DNA of 64,000 bases from Streptomyces spinoverrucosus (GCF_015712165.1 NZ_JADPZX010000001.1:4848001-4912000); one strand, 5' to 3'. Numbered from the stretch's first letter, positions 17,468-26,136 are shown. The notes: generated by a model from the sequence alone, not told the origin. Program-made: numbers and translations.

Positions 17468-17980
17468 ATGGTCAGCAGCGAGTACGAGCGCAGGATCGCG
17501 GCCCGGTTCGCCACCTTCGACCAGGACGGCAACGGCTACATCGACCGCGAGGACTTCAGCGGCGCGGCCAAGGCGCTGCTCGCGGAGTTCGGCACCGCGT
17601 CCCGCTCCGACAAGGGGCAGGCGCTGTACGGCGGCGCGGAGGCCTTCTGGCAGGGCATGGCCGGGATAGCGGACCGAGACGGTGACCAGCGCATCACCCG
17701 GGACGAGTTCGTCAACGGCGCCGTCAAGCGGCTGCGCGACAACCCCGACCGGTTCGCCGAGATCGCCCGCCCCTTCCTGCACGCCGCCCTCGACGTCGCC
17801 GACCCGGACGGCGACGGCGCTGCCACGGTCGAGGACCTCGCGCGCGTGCTGCAGGTGCTGGGCGTGCCCGCGGACATCGCGCGGACCGCTGCCACCACGC
17901 TCGACGGCGACGGCGACGGCAAGGTGAGCGAGGCGGAGATCATCCCCGCGTTCGCCCGCTACTTCACCGTTCCCGAGTAG
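17468..17980 (+). CDS. Four-EF-hand calcium-binding protein (calerythrin-like)
   Basis: 170 residues with four EF-hand loops: DQDGNGYIDREDF (~18-30), DRDGDQRITRDEF (~70-82), DPDGDGAATVEDL (~113-125) and DGDGDGKVSEAEI (~147-159). All keep Asp at positions 1, 3 and 5, with Glu or Asp at position 12. The third loop has Ala at positions 7 and 8 and is probably the weakest. No signal peptide is present, so it is cytoplasmic and likely a Ca2+ buffer or sensor. The ATG follows GGCCTGAAAGAC. The 3' end overlaps the convergent acyl-CoA synthetase gene by 17 bp, so antisense interaction between the two mRNAs is possible. Confidence 0.92.
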   Translation: MVSSEYERRIAARFATFDQDGNGYIDREDFSGAAKALLAEFGTASRSDKGQALYGGAEAFWQGMAGIADRDGDQRITRDEFVNGAVKRLRDNPDRFAEIARPFLHAALDVADPDGDGAATVEDLARVLQVLGVPADIARTAATTLDGDGDGKVSEAEIIPAFARYFTVPE

Positions 17981-19475
17981 CCGAGAAACGCTCCCTGAGC
18001 TTGTACTTGAGCACCTTCCGCAGGGTGTCGTTGCGCGGAAGGGCGTCGACCACTTCCAGTTGCTCCGGCAGCTTGTGGACCGAGAGTCCTTCCGCGCGCA
18101 GGTACGCCGTCACCTCCTCCAGGGTCAGGGGCGTGGTTGCAGAAGGCTGTTCGAGTACCGCGCAGACACGTTCCCCGCGGTCGGCGTCCGGCAGGCCGAT
18201 CACCGCCACGTCCGCCACCGCCGGATGCCGGTGCAGCAGGTCCTCGATCTCCTTGGCGGAGATGTTCTCCCCCTTGCGGATGATCACGTCCTTGAGGCGG
18301 CCGGTGAGGACCAGGTGTCCGCTTTCGGTGAGATGCCCGAGGTCGCCGGTGCGCAGGAAGCCGTTCTCGTCGAAGGCCTCCGCCGTCTGCGCCGGGTCCA
18401 GATAGCCCCGGCAGACGGCCTCCCCGCGCAGCCGCACCTCGCCTTCGACGATCCGTATCTCCATGCCCTGGGGCGGCCGCCCCTCGGTCGTCGCCAGGTT
18501 CTCCGGGGTGTCGTCCGGCGCGCCCATGGTGATCATCGGTACCTCGGTCATGCCGTATCCGTGGGTGAGCTGGACGCCCATCTCGCGGACGACGGCGTGG
18601 TAGACCTCCGGCGGCTTCGGCGCCCCGCCGCCCGCGAGCAGCCGCAGGGAAGGGACCACGGGCGTCCCCGGCTGCTTGCGCTGTTCGGTGAGGAACATCG
18701 AGTAGAACGCCGTCGAACCGCCGGCGAGCGTCACCCCGCGCGCGCGGTACGCGGCCAGCGCGTCCGGCAGCGCGAACTGCTCGACCAGCAGCGCCGGGAA
18801 GCCGTACACCAGCAGCATCACCGTGTAGTCGGGGCCGCCTATGTGCGCGTACGGGAAGGCGATCGACCCCACGTCGTCGGCGGCGGGACGCAGCGCGTGG
18901 GCCAGGCAGCTGCCGCCCGCGATCAGGGAACGGTCCGTGTGCAGCACGCCCTTGGGGTCGGAGGTCGTGCCGGACGTCCAGTAGATCCAGCGCACATCCG
19001 TACCGCGGTCGGGTGGCGCGGGCAGCACCGAGGGGTCGCCGTCGGGCAGGTCGTCGTACGCCTCGAAGACACCCTTCGCGCCGAGTCGGCGGGCCATGCC
19101 GGTGTGGTCGAAGCCCCGCCAGGTGCCCGGTACGGCGAAGTACTCGGCGCCCGACTCGCGCAGCGCGAAGCCGACCTCGCGGTCGCGCAGGAACGGGATG
19201 AGCGGGGTCTGTATGGCGCCCAGGCGGGCCAGCGCGAAGGACAGCACCGCCGTCTCGATCCGGGTGGGCAGCTGCCAGGCGACGACCGTGCCGGGGCGCA
19301 CGCCCATGCCGTACAGGCCGGCCGCGGTCCGTTCGGCGCGGTCGCGCAGGGTGCCGAAGGTCAGGGTGCGGTCGTCCTGGAGGAGGACGGGGCGGTCGGG
19401 GGTGAGGCGGGCGCGGTGGTCGAGCAGTTCCCACAGCGTGCGGGAGGAGCTCAGGGAGTGCGGGCTCTCGTTCAC
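17964..19475 (-). CDS. Acyl-CoA synthetase / AMP-dependent CoA ligase
   Basis: 503 residues of the ANL superfamily, activating a carboxylic acid to acyl-AMP and then acyl-CoA. Motifs include the P-loop IYWTSGTTSDPKGV near residue 175, the core LTHGYGMTEVPM, the Asp hinge FLRTGDLGHLTESGH and the C-terminal catalytic Lys region RNDTLRKVLKYKLRER. It is of the cyclohexanecarboxylate / medium-chain type; the true substrate is unknown. I place the start at GTG 19475 because GGGGG lies just before it and because an upstream ATG at 19513 would put coding sequence across a perfect operator palindrome (19493-19507). It is divergent from the amidohydrolase gene across two operator copies. Confidence 0.9.
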   Translation of the reverse strand: MNESPHSLSSSRTLWELLDHRARLTPDRPVLLQDDRTLTFGTLRDRAERTAAGLYGMGVRPGTVVAWQLPTRIETAVLSFALARLGAIQTPLIPFLRDREVGFALRESGAEYFAVPGTWRGFDHTGMARRLGAKGVFEAYDDLPDGDPSVLPAPPDRGTDVRWIYWTSGTTSDPKGVLHTDRSLIAGGSCLAHALRPAADDVGSIAFPYAHIGGPDYTVMLLVYGFPALLVEQFALPDALAAYRARGVTLAGGSTAFYSMFLTEQRKQPGTPVVPSLRLLAGGGAPKPPEVYHAVVREMGVQLTHGYGMTEVPMITMGAPDDTPENLATTEGRPPQGMEIRIVEGEVRLRGEAVCRGYLDPAQTAEAFDENGFLRTGDLGHLTESGHLVLTGRLKDVIIRKGENISAKEIEDLLHRHPAVADVAVIGLPDADRGERVCAVLEQPSATTPLTLEEVTAYLRAEGLSVHKLPEQLEVVDALPRNDTLRKVLKYKLRERFSATRER

Positions 19476-19491
19476 GGGTGCCCCCTGCTTG

Positions 19492-19508
19492 GCTGACGAC
19501 TCGTCAGA
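19492..19508. promoter_or_regulatory. Regulon operator copy 1
   Basis: GCTGACGACTCGTCAGA, a near-perfect palindrome (CTGACGA/TCGTCAG around one central base). On the minus strand it covers the predicted transcription start of the acyl-CoA synthetase gene, between the TAGCAT -10 (19513-19518) and the ribosome site. Confidence 0.75.
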
Positions 19509-19518
19509 TGACATGCTA

Positions 19519-19535
19519 TCTGACAGGCCATCAGA
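19519..19535. promoter_or_regulatory. Regulon operator copy 2
   Basis: TCTGACAGGCCATCAGA lies 11 bp from copy 1 between divergent catabolic genes. It exactly fills the 17-bp spacer upstream of the minus-strand TAGCAT -10, so a bound protein would block RNA polymerase. It also lies 38 bp upstream of the amidohydrolase start. Confidence 0.75.
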
Positions 19536-19572
19536 TTGTGCCTCACCTGGACGCAGCCCGGCGGAGGGGACC

Positions 19573-20766
19573 ATGACCGAACTGCCCCGCATCATCAGCG
19601 TCGACGACCATGTGATCGAGCCCGCGCACCTCTTCGAGACCTGGCTGCCGGCCAAGTACCGGGAGCGAGGTCCGCAGCCGCTCACGGCGGGCATCGGTGA
19701 ACTCGCCTACGTCGGCGGCAAGTACCAGATCACGATGGACCCGGAAGGCCAGCCCACCGACTGGTGGATCTACGAGGACCTGAAGTTCCCGTACAAGCGC
19801 AACATCGCCGCCGTCGGCTTCGACCGCGACGAGATGACCCTGGAGGGCATCACCCGCGAGGAGATGCGGCGAGGCTGCTGGGACCCCAAGGCGCGGCTCG
19901 CGGACATGGACCTCAACCACGTCGAGGGCAGCCTCTGCTTCCCGACCTTCCCGCGCTTCTGCGGGCAGACCTTCGCCGAGGCGCACGACAAGGAGGTCGC
20001 CCTGGCCTGTGTGCGCGCCTACAACGACTGGATGGTCGAGGAGTGGTGCGGCGACAGCGGCGGCCGGCTCATCCCGCTGTGCCTGATCCCGTTGTGGGAC
20101 ATCGACCTCGCCGTCGCGGAGATCCGGCGCAACGCCGCACGCGGCGTGAAGGCCGTGACCTTCTCCGAGATCCCCACCTACCTGGGGCTGCCGTCCATCC
20201 ACTCCGGGTACTGGGACCCGTTCTTCGCGGTCTGCCAGGAGACCGGGACGGTGATCAACATGCACATCGGGTCGTCGTCCCAGATGCCGGCCGCCTCCCC
20301 GGACGCACCGCCCGCCGTGCAGGCCTCGCTGTCGTTCAACAACGCGATGGCCTCGATGATGGACTTCCTCTTCAGCGGGGTCCTGGTGCGCTTCCCGCGC
20401 CTCAAACTCGCCTACTCCGAGGGCCAGATGGGCTGGATCCCGTACGCCCTGGAGCGCGCCGACGACGTCTGGGAGGAGCACCGCGCGTGGGGCGGTGTCC
20501 GGGACCTGATCCCGGAGCCGCCGTCCACGTACTACTACCGGCAGGTCTTCTGCTGCTTCTTCCGCGACAAGCACGGGGTGGCGTCCCTGGACGTCGTCGG
20601 GCGCGACAACGCCACCTTCGAGACCGACTACCCGCACGTCGACTCCACCTTCCCGCACACCAAGGAGGTCGCCCTCGACCACGTCAAGGGCCTCGACGGC
20701 GAGACCGTGTACAAGCTGATGCGGGGCAACGCGATCCGCATGCTGGACCTCGACCTGGACCGGTAG
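19573..20766 (+). CDS. Amidohydrolase-2 family metal-dependent hydrolase
   Basis: 397 residues of the ACMSD/amidohydrolase-2 TIM-barrel family. The N-terminal metal motif reads VDDHVIEP, and later metal or active-site regions are VINMHIGSSSQ and ETDYPHVDSTFPHT (Asp near the C-terminus). Members hydrolyse or decarboxylate cyclic and aromatic carboxylates. The long form starting IISVDDH is common beside acyl-CoA dehydrogenases in actinobacterial catabolic clusters. ATG 19573 follows GGAGGGG. The stop overlaps the next GTG by one base (TAGTG), giving an operon with two acyl-CoA dehydrogenase genes. Control by the palindrome at 19519-19535 is inferred. Confidence 0.85.
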   Translation: MTELPRIISVDDHVIEPAHLFETWLPAKYRERGPQPLTAGIGELAYVGGKYQITMDPEGQPTDWWIYEDLKFPYKRNIAAVGFDRDEMTLEGITREEMRRGCWDPKARLADMDLNHVEGSLCFPTFPRFCGQTFAEAHDKEVALACVRAYNDWMVEEWCGDSGGRLIPLCLIPLWDIDLAVAEIRRNAARGVKAVTFSEIPTYLGLPSIHSGYWDPFFAVCQETGTVINMHIGSSSQMPAASPDAPPAVQASLSFNNAMASMMDFLFSGVLVRFPRLKLAYSEGQMGWIPYALERADDVWEEHRAWGGVRDLIPEPPSTYYYRQVFCCFFRDKHGVASLDVVGRDNATFETDYPHVDSTFPHTKEVALDHVKGLDGETVYKLMRGNAIRMLDLDLDR

Positions 20767-21899
20767 TGGACCTGACGTACACGCCCGAGGAGGAGGAGTT
20801 CCGGGCCCGGCTGCGGGAGTGGCTGCGGGGCGTGCTGCCGTCCCTGCCGCCCAAGCCGTCCCCGGACGACTGGCCCGGGCGGCGCGCGTACGACCTCGGG
20901 TGGCAGCGGATGCTGTACGACGCCGGGTACGGGGAGGTCCACTGGGGCGCGTCCCCGACCGTGCGGCTGATCTTCCTGGAGGAGACCGAGCGGGCGGGCG
21001 CCCCCTATGTGGGCGCCAACTTCGTCGGGCTGCTGCACGCGGGGCCCACGATCGCCGCCGAGGGAACGCAAGCGCAGCGCGTCCGCTGGCTGGCGCCCAT
21101 CCTGCGCGGCGAGCAGGTCTGGTGCCAGGGCTTCAGCGAACCGGACGCCGGATCCGACCTCGCGGCCCTGCGCACGCGCGCGTGGCGGGACGGCGACGAC
21201 TATGTGGTGAGTGGGTCCAAGATCTGGACTTCCCATGCCGAAGTCGCCGACTGGTGCGAGCTGTTGGTGCGCACGGACCCGGAGGCACCCAAGCACCGGG
21301 GGATCAGCTGGCTGGCCATGCCCATGGACGCGCCGGGCATCACCGTACGGCCGCTGCGCACGCTGGCCGGGTCGGCCGAGTTCGCCGAGGTGTTCCTGGA
21401 CGAGGTGCGGGTGCCGGTCGCCAACCGGGTCGGGGACGAGAACGACGGCTGGCGGGTCACCATGGTGACGCTGTCGTTCGAGCGCGGCACGGCGTTCGTG
21501 GGCGAGGTGGTGGCCTGCCGCCGGGTGCTGGTCGAACTGGCCTGTCAGGCACGCGAGAACGGCCGCTGGGACGACCCTGTCCTGCGCCGGAGGCTGGGGC
21601 GGCTGAACGCCGAGTTCAGGGCGCTGTGGCGGCTCACCCAGTGGAACGTCAGCGAGGCGGAGGCCTCGGGCGGGGTCCCCGGTGTGGGCGGTTCGGTTTT
21701 CAAACTGAGGTACTCGCACGCGCGTCAGGACCTCTACGACACCGCCGCCGACGTCCTGGGCGCCGAGTCGCTGGACCTGGACCGGCCGTGGGTCCTCGAC
21801 CGGCTGTCCTCGCTGTCGTACACCATCGCGGCCGGTACCTCGCAGATCCAGCACTCCATCGTGGCCGAACGGATCCTCGGCCTCCCGAGGGGGCGGTAG
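20766..21899 (+). CDS. Acyl-CoA dehydrogenase, subunit with complete FAD-site motifs
   Basis: 377 residues: N-terminal helical domain, then the flavin-contact segment WCQGFSEPDAGSDLAALRTRA and KIWTSHAEVADWCELLVRT, and C-terminal TIAAGTSQIQHSIVAERILG. It catalyses alpha,beta-dehydrogenation of an acyl-CoA with FAD. The immediately following gene encodes a shorter, divergent dehydrogenase, as in the heterotetrameric alpha2-beta2 FadE pairs of actinobacterial steroid side-chain catabolism. The pair probably makes one enzyme. The GTG start at 20766 shares one base with the amidohydrolase stop. The substrate is unknown; large or branched CoA esters are typical for paired enzymes. Confidence 0.92.
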   Translation: MDLTYTPEEEEFRARLREWLRGVLPSLPPKPSPDDWPGRRAYDLGWQRMLYDAGYGEVHWGASPTVRLIFLEETERAGAPYVGANFVGLLHAGPTIAAEGTQAQRVRWLAPILRGEQVWCQGFSEPDAGSDLAALRTRAWRDGDDYVVSGSKIWTSHAEVADWCELLVRTDPEAPKHRGISWLAMPMDAPGITVRPLRTLAGSAEFAEVFLDEVRVPVANRVGDENDGWRVTMVTLSFERGTAFVGEVVACRRVLVELACQARENGRWDDPVLRRRLGRLNAEFRALWRLTQWNVSEAEASGGVPGVGGSVFKLRYSHARQDLYDTAADVLGAESLDLDRPWVLDRLSSLSYTIAAGTSQIQHSIVAERILGLPRGR

Positions 21900-21901
21900 C
21901 C

Positions 21902-22783
21902 GTGCGCTTCCAACTCACGGAGGACCAGCGGGCCTTGAGGGCCGCGACACGGCAACTGCTCGCCCGGCACTTCAACGGCGAGGCGCTCCGGGCCGCCGTC
22001 GAGGCGCCCGCGACGCTGGACCGGGCGCTGTGGCGGGAGCTGGGCGCGGCGGGGTTCTTCGCGCTGCGGCTGCCGGAGGCCGAGGGCGGGGTCGGACTCG
22101 GGCTGCCGGAGGCCGTGTTGGCGTTCGAGGAGGCCGGGCGGGCGTTGCTGCCGGGCCCGCTGGTGGCCACGCACCTCGCGGCGGGCGAGGTGCCCGGCGC
22201 GGCCGACGGGTCGGTCGTCGTGGCGGCCGTCGACGGAGGCGGGCCGGCGGAGTGGCTGACGCAGGCCGACGTCGTGCGCGGGGACGCCTCCGGCGCCGTA
22301 CCGCTGCGGTCGGTGGACCCGCTGACGCCGCTGCACCGGGTGCCGGGGGCCCAGGGCGCGACGGATCCGGTGGCCGCGCTGCTCACGGCGGCGGAGCAGC
22401 TCGGCACGGCCGTGCGTGTGTGCGAGCTGGCGGCGCAACACGCCCGGACCCGTGAGCAGTTCGGGCGGCCGATCGGCGCCTTCCAGGCCGTACAACAGCT
22501 CTGCGCGCGCACGCTCGTGCGGGTGGAGGTGGCCCGCGCCGCCGTGTACGCGGCGGCCGTCACGGCGGACCCCGTGGACATCGCCGCGGCCCGGCTGCTC
22601 GCCGACGAGGCGGCCGTGCGCGGCGCCCGCGACTGCCTCCAGGTGCACGGTGGCATGGGCTTCACCTGGGAGGCAGAGGTGCATCTGCATCTGAAGCGGG
22701 CCTGGGTGCGGACCCACCGTGCGGGCGAGAACACGGAGAGTGAGGAAATGCTCGCGTGCGACCTGGTGGCCGGAGAGGCCTGA
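21902..22783 (+). CDS. Acyl-CoA dehydrogenase, short partner subunit
   Basis: 293 residues, shorter than the usual ~380. The N-terminal helical domain (FQLTEDQRALRAATRQLLAR, DRALWRELGAAGFFALRLPE) and C-terminal domain (TREQFGRPIGAFQAVQQLCA, CLQVHGGMGFTWEAEVHLHL) are present, but the middle beta-domain is very short. This suits the beta-type subunit of a heteromeric dehydrogenase, with active sites completed by its neighbour. GTG 21902 begins two bases after the preceding stop TAG. It ends the three-gene operon 19573-22783. Confidence 0.9.
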   Translation: MRFQLTEDQRALRAATRQLLARHFNGEALRAAVEAPATLDRALWRELGAAGFFALRLPEAEGGVGLGLPEAVLAFEEAGRALLPGPLVATHLAAGEVPGAADGSVVVAAVDGGGPAEWLTQADVVRGDASGAVPLRSVDPLTPLHRVPGAQGATDPVAALLTAAEQLGTAVRVCELAAQHARTREQFGRPIGAFQAVQQLCARTLVRVEVARAAVYAAAVTADPVDIAAARLLADEAAVRGARDCLQVHGGMGFTWEAEVHLHLKRAWVRTHRAGENTESEEMLACDLVAGEA

Positions 22784-23223
22784 CGGGGCGCCAGCCTGCG
22801 GCATCGGCGAACCCTGGGAAATGGATGTCGCGGAATGTGGCATACCGGAATTACGGAGCGTTGATATCGGCTTGTGTCCTAGGTGTGACTCGTCACGTCC
22901 TGGAGTCGAAGGTCCACTCCGGTACCTTGTGTGAGATGCGAGAGGTTCCGAGCGCGAGGCGAGCCGGTGACGGGCCTTGTTCCGCCGCCTGTTCGACTCC
23001 CCGCGACGGGCGTCGCACAGTATGCCGCACGGGTACTCCTTCGCGCTGGAATATGCCCGAAGCGCTTGTTGGGGTGACTGTACGTCAACCATGCTGTTGC
23101 GTAAGGGATTCACGTTCCGTGATCCCTGCTCTGGCCGTTGTTCTGGTCATGCAGAAAATGGCTACGATCGTGGCCCTCATGAGGCGTGAGCCTCTGTGTC
23201 CACCGGTTCGGATGGTGTGAGCG
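22784..23223. other. Gene-free region upstream of the GHKL protein
   Basis: 440 bp with no credible gene; only short, out-of-character frames occur. A TTGTTC hexamer at 23138-23143 and TACGAT at 23163-23168 (19-bp spacer) could promote the next gene, but the match is weak. No tRNA or strong terminator was recognised. Confidence 0.45.
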
Positions 23224-23748
23224 GTGCAGGTGCTTCAAGTGCAGCTGGAGATCCGGCCCGACCCCGCGGAAGTGGGGCGCGCCCGGCGGTGGGCCCGATC
23301 GCGGCTCGCCGGGTGCGGGATAGCGGCCGACGAACCGCTCGCCGAGACCCTGATCCTGCTCGTCTCAGAACTGGTCACCAACGCCGTCGTGCACACCGGC
23401 TGTCCCGCCGTGCTGCGACTGTCCCTGCCCCGGCCGGCGACCGACCCCGCCACCGTCCGCCTGGAGGTGGCCGACGGCAGCACCCGCGCCCCGGTGCCCC
23501 GCTGGGTGGACGGCGAGGAGACCGGCGGCCGCGGCCTGGCGCTCGTCGACGGCCTCGCCGACCGCTGGGGCTGGAGCCCCGAGGGCGTCGGCAAGCACAT
23601 CTGGTGCGAACTCGACCGCTGCGCCGAACCGCGCGCCGCGGCGGTGGCGTGCGGCGGCGGCGCGGTGGCCGCCTGCGAGGGCCTGGAAGGGCTCGACGGC
23701 TACGAAGGTTACGAGGGCTACGAGGGGCTGGCGTACGAGGCCGTGTGA
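23224..23748 (+). CDS. GHKL-fold ATP-binding regulator (anti-sigma-kinase-like)
   Basis: 174 residues. A HATPase_c_2 domain fills residues ~10-135, with the N-box SELVTNAVVHT and a G-box-like GGRGLALVDGLADRWGW. Such proteins act as serine kinases and anti-sigma factors in partner switching, or as stand-alone ATPases that are numerous in Streptomyces. A C-terminal tail carries the in-frame repeat GYEGYEGYEG, from a 9-bp tandem repeat. The start is GTG 23224; no strong ribosome site is seen. The cognate partner is not adjacent; the STAS protein at 16952 and the phosphatase at 30817 are candidates by function only. Confidence 0.85.
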   Translation: MQVLQVQLEIRPDPAEVGRARRWARSRLAGCGIAADEPLAETLILLVSELVTNAVVHTGCPAVLRLSLPRPATDPATVRLEVADGSTRAPVPRWVDGEETGGRGLALVDGLADRWGWSPEGVGKHIWCELDRCAEPRAAAVACGGGAVAACEGLEGLDGYEGYEGYEGLAYEAV

Positions 23749-24115
23749 GGCGCCCGGTGTCGCGACCGGGGCACGGGTGGCAAGGGTCCGGGCTCACCAG
23801 GTCCGTTGTGGGGATGTGCGCCCGTGTGTGCTTCCGTGCGCGCCTTCGTCAAACGGGACGTAAGTGGCAAATTTCCGTACTGCTGTTGACGCGCCGTGTC
23901 CGGCTGATCACGCTGGGGAGAGCGATTCGTTGCGAGGGGACGGCGAGGGTTTCGGTGACGGGAGCCCTCGTCGAGTGCGGGTCGCGATTCGGCGTTTGGT
24001 TCCGCCATCAGGGGCATGGGGAGCCGGGGCGGGTACGCCGGAGCCGGATGGCGGCGTGTCGCGCCGTGCTCGGGGCGAGCGCGTATGCGCCGCCATCCGG
24101 ATTCAAGCGGGGTTC
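23749..24115. other. Gene-free region between convergent genes
   Basis: 367 bp lying after the GHKL gene and the convergent cyclase gene. No protein gene is credible. TTGACG at 23885-23890 resembles a -35, but no matching -10 follows. Confidence 0.4.
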
Positions 24116-25042
24116 TCACAGCACGGCTACCGGCGCCACCGGTGACCCCGTCGCGCCGACGAACGGCTCGGGCGTCGCCGACAGCAGGAACGCGTAGCGG
24201 CCCGTTTCTCCACAGGCTGTGGACAACTCTTCCAGATTCCAGTTCTGACCCTGCGGCATTCCCATCTCCACCAGATGCAGCGCATGCACGGGAAGCCACA
24301 AACCCTCTCTCTCCGGCGGAAACATCTCAAACGTCAGGGTGTCGTTCGCGACGGCCGCGACATCGCGCGCGTGGAACCATTCCGGCGTACGGATCGACAG
24401 CCCCGGCGAGGGAAACGCGTACCCGTGCCTGTCCCCGGCGAGATACGCCTGGACCTGCCCTGTCCGTACGAGCACGATGTCACCGGCACGCACGCGCGTG
24501 CCCGCGAGTTCCTCCGCCGCGTCCAGATCCTCGGGCGTGACCGCGTGGTCGCCGTCCAGCCGGTCAGTCCCCCGCGCGCGGGCGACGTCCAGCAGCACCC
24601 CGCGCGAGACGATGTGCCGCGCCTTGTCGATGCCGCTGAACTCGGCGCCACCGTGCGCGGTGACGGTGCCCGCCGGGCGGCCGTTGTAGAGCCGGCCCGA
24701 GTGCGAGACGTGGGTGAGCGCGTCCCAGTGCGTGGCCGCCTGCAGCCCCATGGTCACCGCGTCGTCGCTGCACGCGACCGTACCCGGCCCGAACAGCTCC
24801 TGGTTGATCTGCACCATGACGTGCAGGGGGTTGACCCGGCCGGGGATCATCCCGGTCTGCACGCCGTCCTGCCGCAGGGGGAGGGCGAGCGGGACGCGTC
24901 GTCCGGTGCGGACCTCGGCGGCGGCCTCGCGCACCACCTCGTCGGTGATCAGGTTGAGCGTCCCGATCTCGTCGTCGGCCCCCCAACGACCCCAGTTGTT
25001 CACGCGCCCCGCGATCTCGTGGAACTCGGCCGGCAGTGACAT
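24116..25042 (-). CDS. Cyclase-family (kynurenine-formamidase-like) hydrolase
   Basis: 308 residues of the metal-dependent cyclase/KynB family (NWGRWGADDEIGTLNLITDE at the N-terminus; the metal-site region THWDALTHVSHSGRLYNGRP, where the canonical HxGTHxD reads T-H-W-D; later PVHALHLVEMGMPQGQNW). Members hydrolyse cyclic amides or lactones and isatin-like compounds and often occur in aromatic or steroid catabolic clusters. ATG 25042 follows GGGGAGGGCCC. It is divergent from the SDR gene, with the operator at 25089-25105 between them and a minus-strand TAGATT -10 overlapping it. Confidence 0.87.
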   Translation of the reverse strand: MSLPAEFHEIAGRVNNWGRWGADDEIGTLNLITDEVVREAAAEVRTGRRVPLALPLRQDGVQTGMIPGRVNPLHVMVQINQELFGPGTVACSDDAVTMGLQAATHWDALTHVSHSGRLYNGRPAGTVTAHGGAEFSGIDKARHIVSRGVLLDVARARGTDRLDGDHAVTPEDLDAAEELAGTRVRAGDIVLVRTGQVQAYLAGDRHGYAFPSPGLSIRTPEWFHARDVAAVANDTLTFEMFPPEREGLWLPVHALHLVEMGMPQGQNWNLEELSTACGETGRYAFLLSATPEPFVGATGSPVAPVAVL

Positions 25043-25088
25043 GGGCCCTCCCCGGGGCTTGTGTCCGGGCATCCGACGGGACATAGAA

Positions 25089-25105
25089 TCTAACGGACCG
25101 TCAGA
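25089..25105. promoter_or_regulatory. Regulon operator copy 3
   Basis: TCTAACGGACCGTCAGA between the divergent cyclase and SDR genes. A strong -10 (TAGAAT, 25084-25089) points rightward to the SDR, placing its transcription start inside the palindrome. Confidence 0.78.
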
Positions 25106-25126
25106 AACCGCGGGAAGGGGCCGGGC

Positions 25127-25999
25127 GTGGGGAACTTCTTGACCGGCAAGGTCGTCGTCGTGACAGGGGCGGGACGGGGCATCGGCCGGGCGGTGGCGCT
25201 CGCGGCGGCCGCCGAGGGAGCGCGGGTCGTCGTCAACGACTACGGGGTGGCCGTCGACGGCGCCTCACCGACCAGCGAGGTCGCCGAGGCGGTGGCCAAG
25301 GAGATCGAGGCGGCGGGCGGCGAGGCGGTCGCGGTGGCCGACGACATCTCCACGATGGCGGGCGGTCAGCGCGTGGTCGACGTGGCGCTGTCGGCGTTCG
25401 GGCGGCTCGACGGGGTGGTCTGCGTCGCCGGGATCCTGCGGGAGCGGATGCTGTTCAACATGACCGAGGAGGAGTGGGACCCGGTGGTCGCCACTCATCT
25501 CAAGGGCACGTTCACGGTGTTCCGGGCGGCGTCGGCGGTGATGCGTCAGCAGCGGGCCGGGACGCTGATCGGGTTCACCAGCGGCAACCATCAGGGGTCC
25601 GTGTCGCAGGCCAACTACAGCGCGGCGAAGGGTGGGGTCATTTCGTTGGTTCGCAGTGCCGCGCTGGGGCTGCACAAGTACGGCGTGACCGCCAACGCGG
25701 TGGCGCCGGTCGCTCGTACGCGGATGTCGGCGAAGGTGCCGACGGAGCTGGCGGAGATCGGGGAGCCGGAGGATGTGGCCGCGCTGGTGGTGTATCTGCT
25801 CTCCGAGCGGGCGCGGGAGGCCGGGATCACCGGGCAGGTGTACACCGTCGCGGGGCCGAAGATCGCGGTGTGGGCACAGCCGAGGGAGCTGCGCTCGGCT
25901 TATGCCGAGGGGGCTTGGACGCCGGGGCGGATCGCGGAGATCTTGCCGGGGGCGGTGGGGGTGGATCCGATGCCGTTGTTGGAGCGGCCGGACGCGTGA
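25127..25999 (+). CDS. Short-chain dehydrogenase/reductase
   Basis: 290 residues with a Rossmann fold: the NAD(P) motif VTGAGRGIGRAVAL near the N-terminus, NDYGVAVDG, VAGILRERML (the NAG equivalent), Ser in IGFTSGNHQGS and the catalytic YSAAKGGVISL. The long loop after NDYG is typical of the HSD17B4-like 3-hydroxyacyl-CoA dehydrogenase branch, so oxidation of a 3-hydroxyacyl-CoA is plausible. GTG 25127 follows GGGAAGGGGCC. It is controlled by the operator at 25089-25105 if that site is functional. Confidence 0.9.
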   Translation: MGNFLTGKVVVVTGAGRGIGRAVALAAAAEGARVVVNDYGVAVDGASPTSEVAEAVAKEIEAAGGEAVAVADDISTMAGGQRVVDVALSAFGRLDGVVCVAGILRERMLFNMTEEEWDPVVATHLKGTFTVFRAASAVMRQQRAGTLIGFTSGNHQGSVSQANYSAAKGGVISLVRSAALGLHKYGVTANAVAPVARTRMSAKVPTELAEIGEPEDVAALVVYLLSERAREAGITGQVYTVAGPKIAVWAQPRELRSAYAEGAWTPGRIAEILPGAVGVDPMPLLERPDA

Positions 26000-26023
26000 G
26001 GGGGTGGGGGGTTTCGCTGGTTT

Positions 26024-26104
26024 GGCGGGTGCGGGTTTCGTTGTGGCTGGTCGCGCCCACGCGGCGGAGCCGCATATCGGCACAGCCCCGCGCCCCTTAG
26101 GGCA
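26024..26104. repeat. Intergenic repeat of the common Streptomyces type
   Basis: A stretch including GTCGCGCCCACGCGGCGGAG and CAGCCCCGCGCCCCTTAGGG. From memory, near-identical text appears between genes in many Streptomyces genomes, usually ending in a GGGGCGCGGGGCTG hairpin. Here the right half of that hairpin is missing, so this copy looks truncated. Confidence 0.6.
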
Positions 26105-26136
26105 CTGTGCTTGACCGGGATTGTGAGGAGGGCCCC

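Noticed and set aside
23749..24115. Small RNA or gene after the GHKL regulator
   Set aside because: The only signal is an isolated TTGACG without a -10 or terminator, which is insufficient support.
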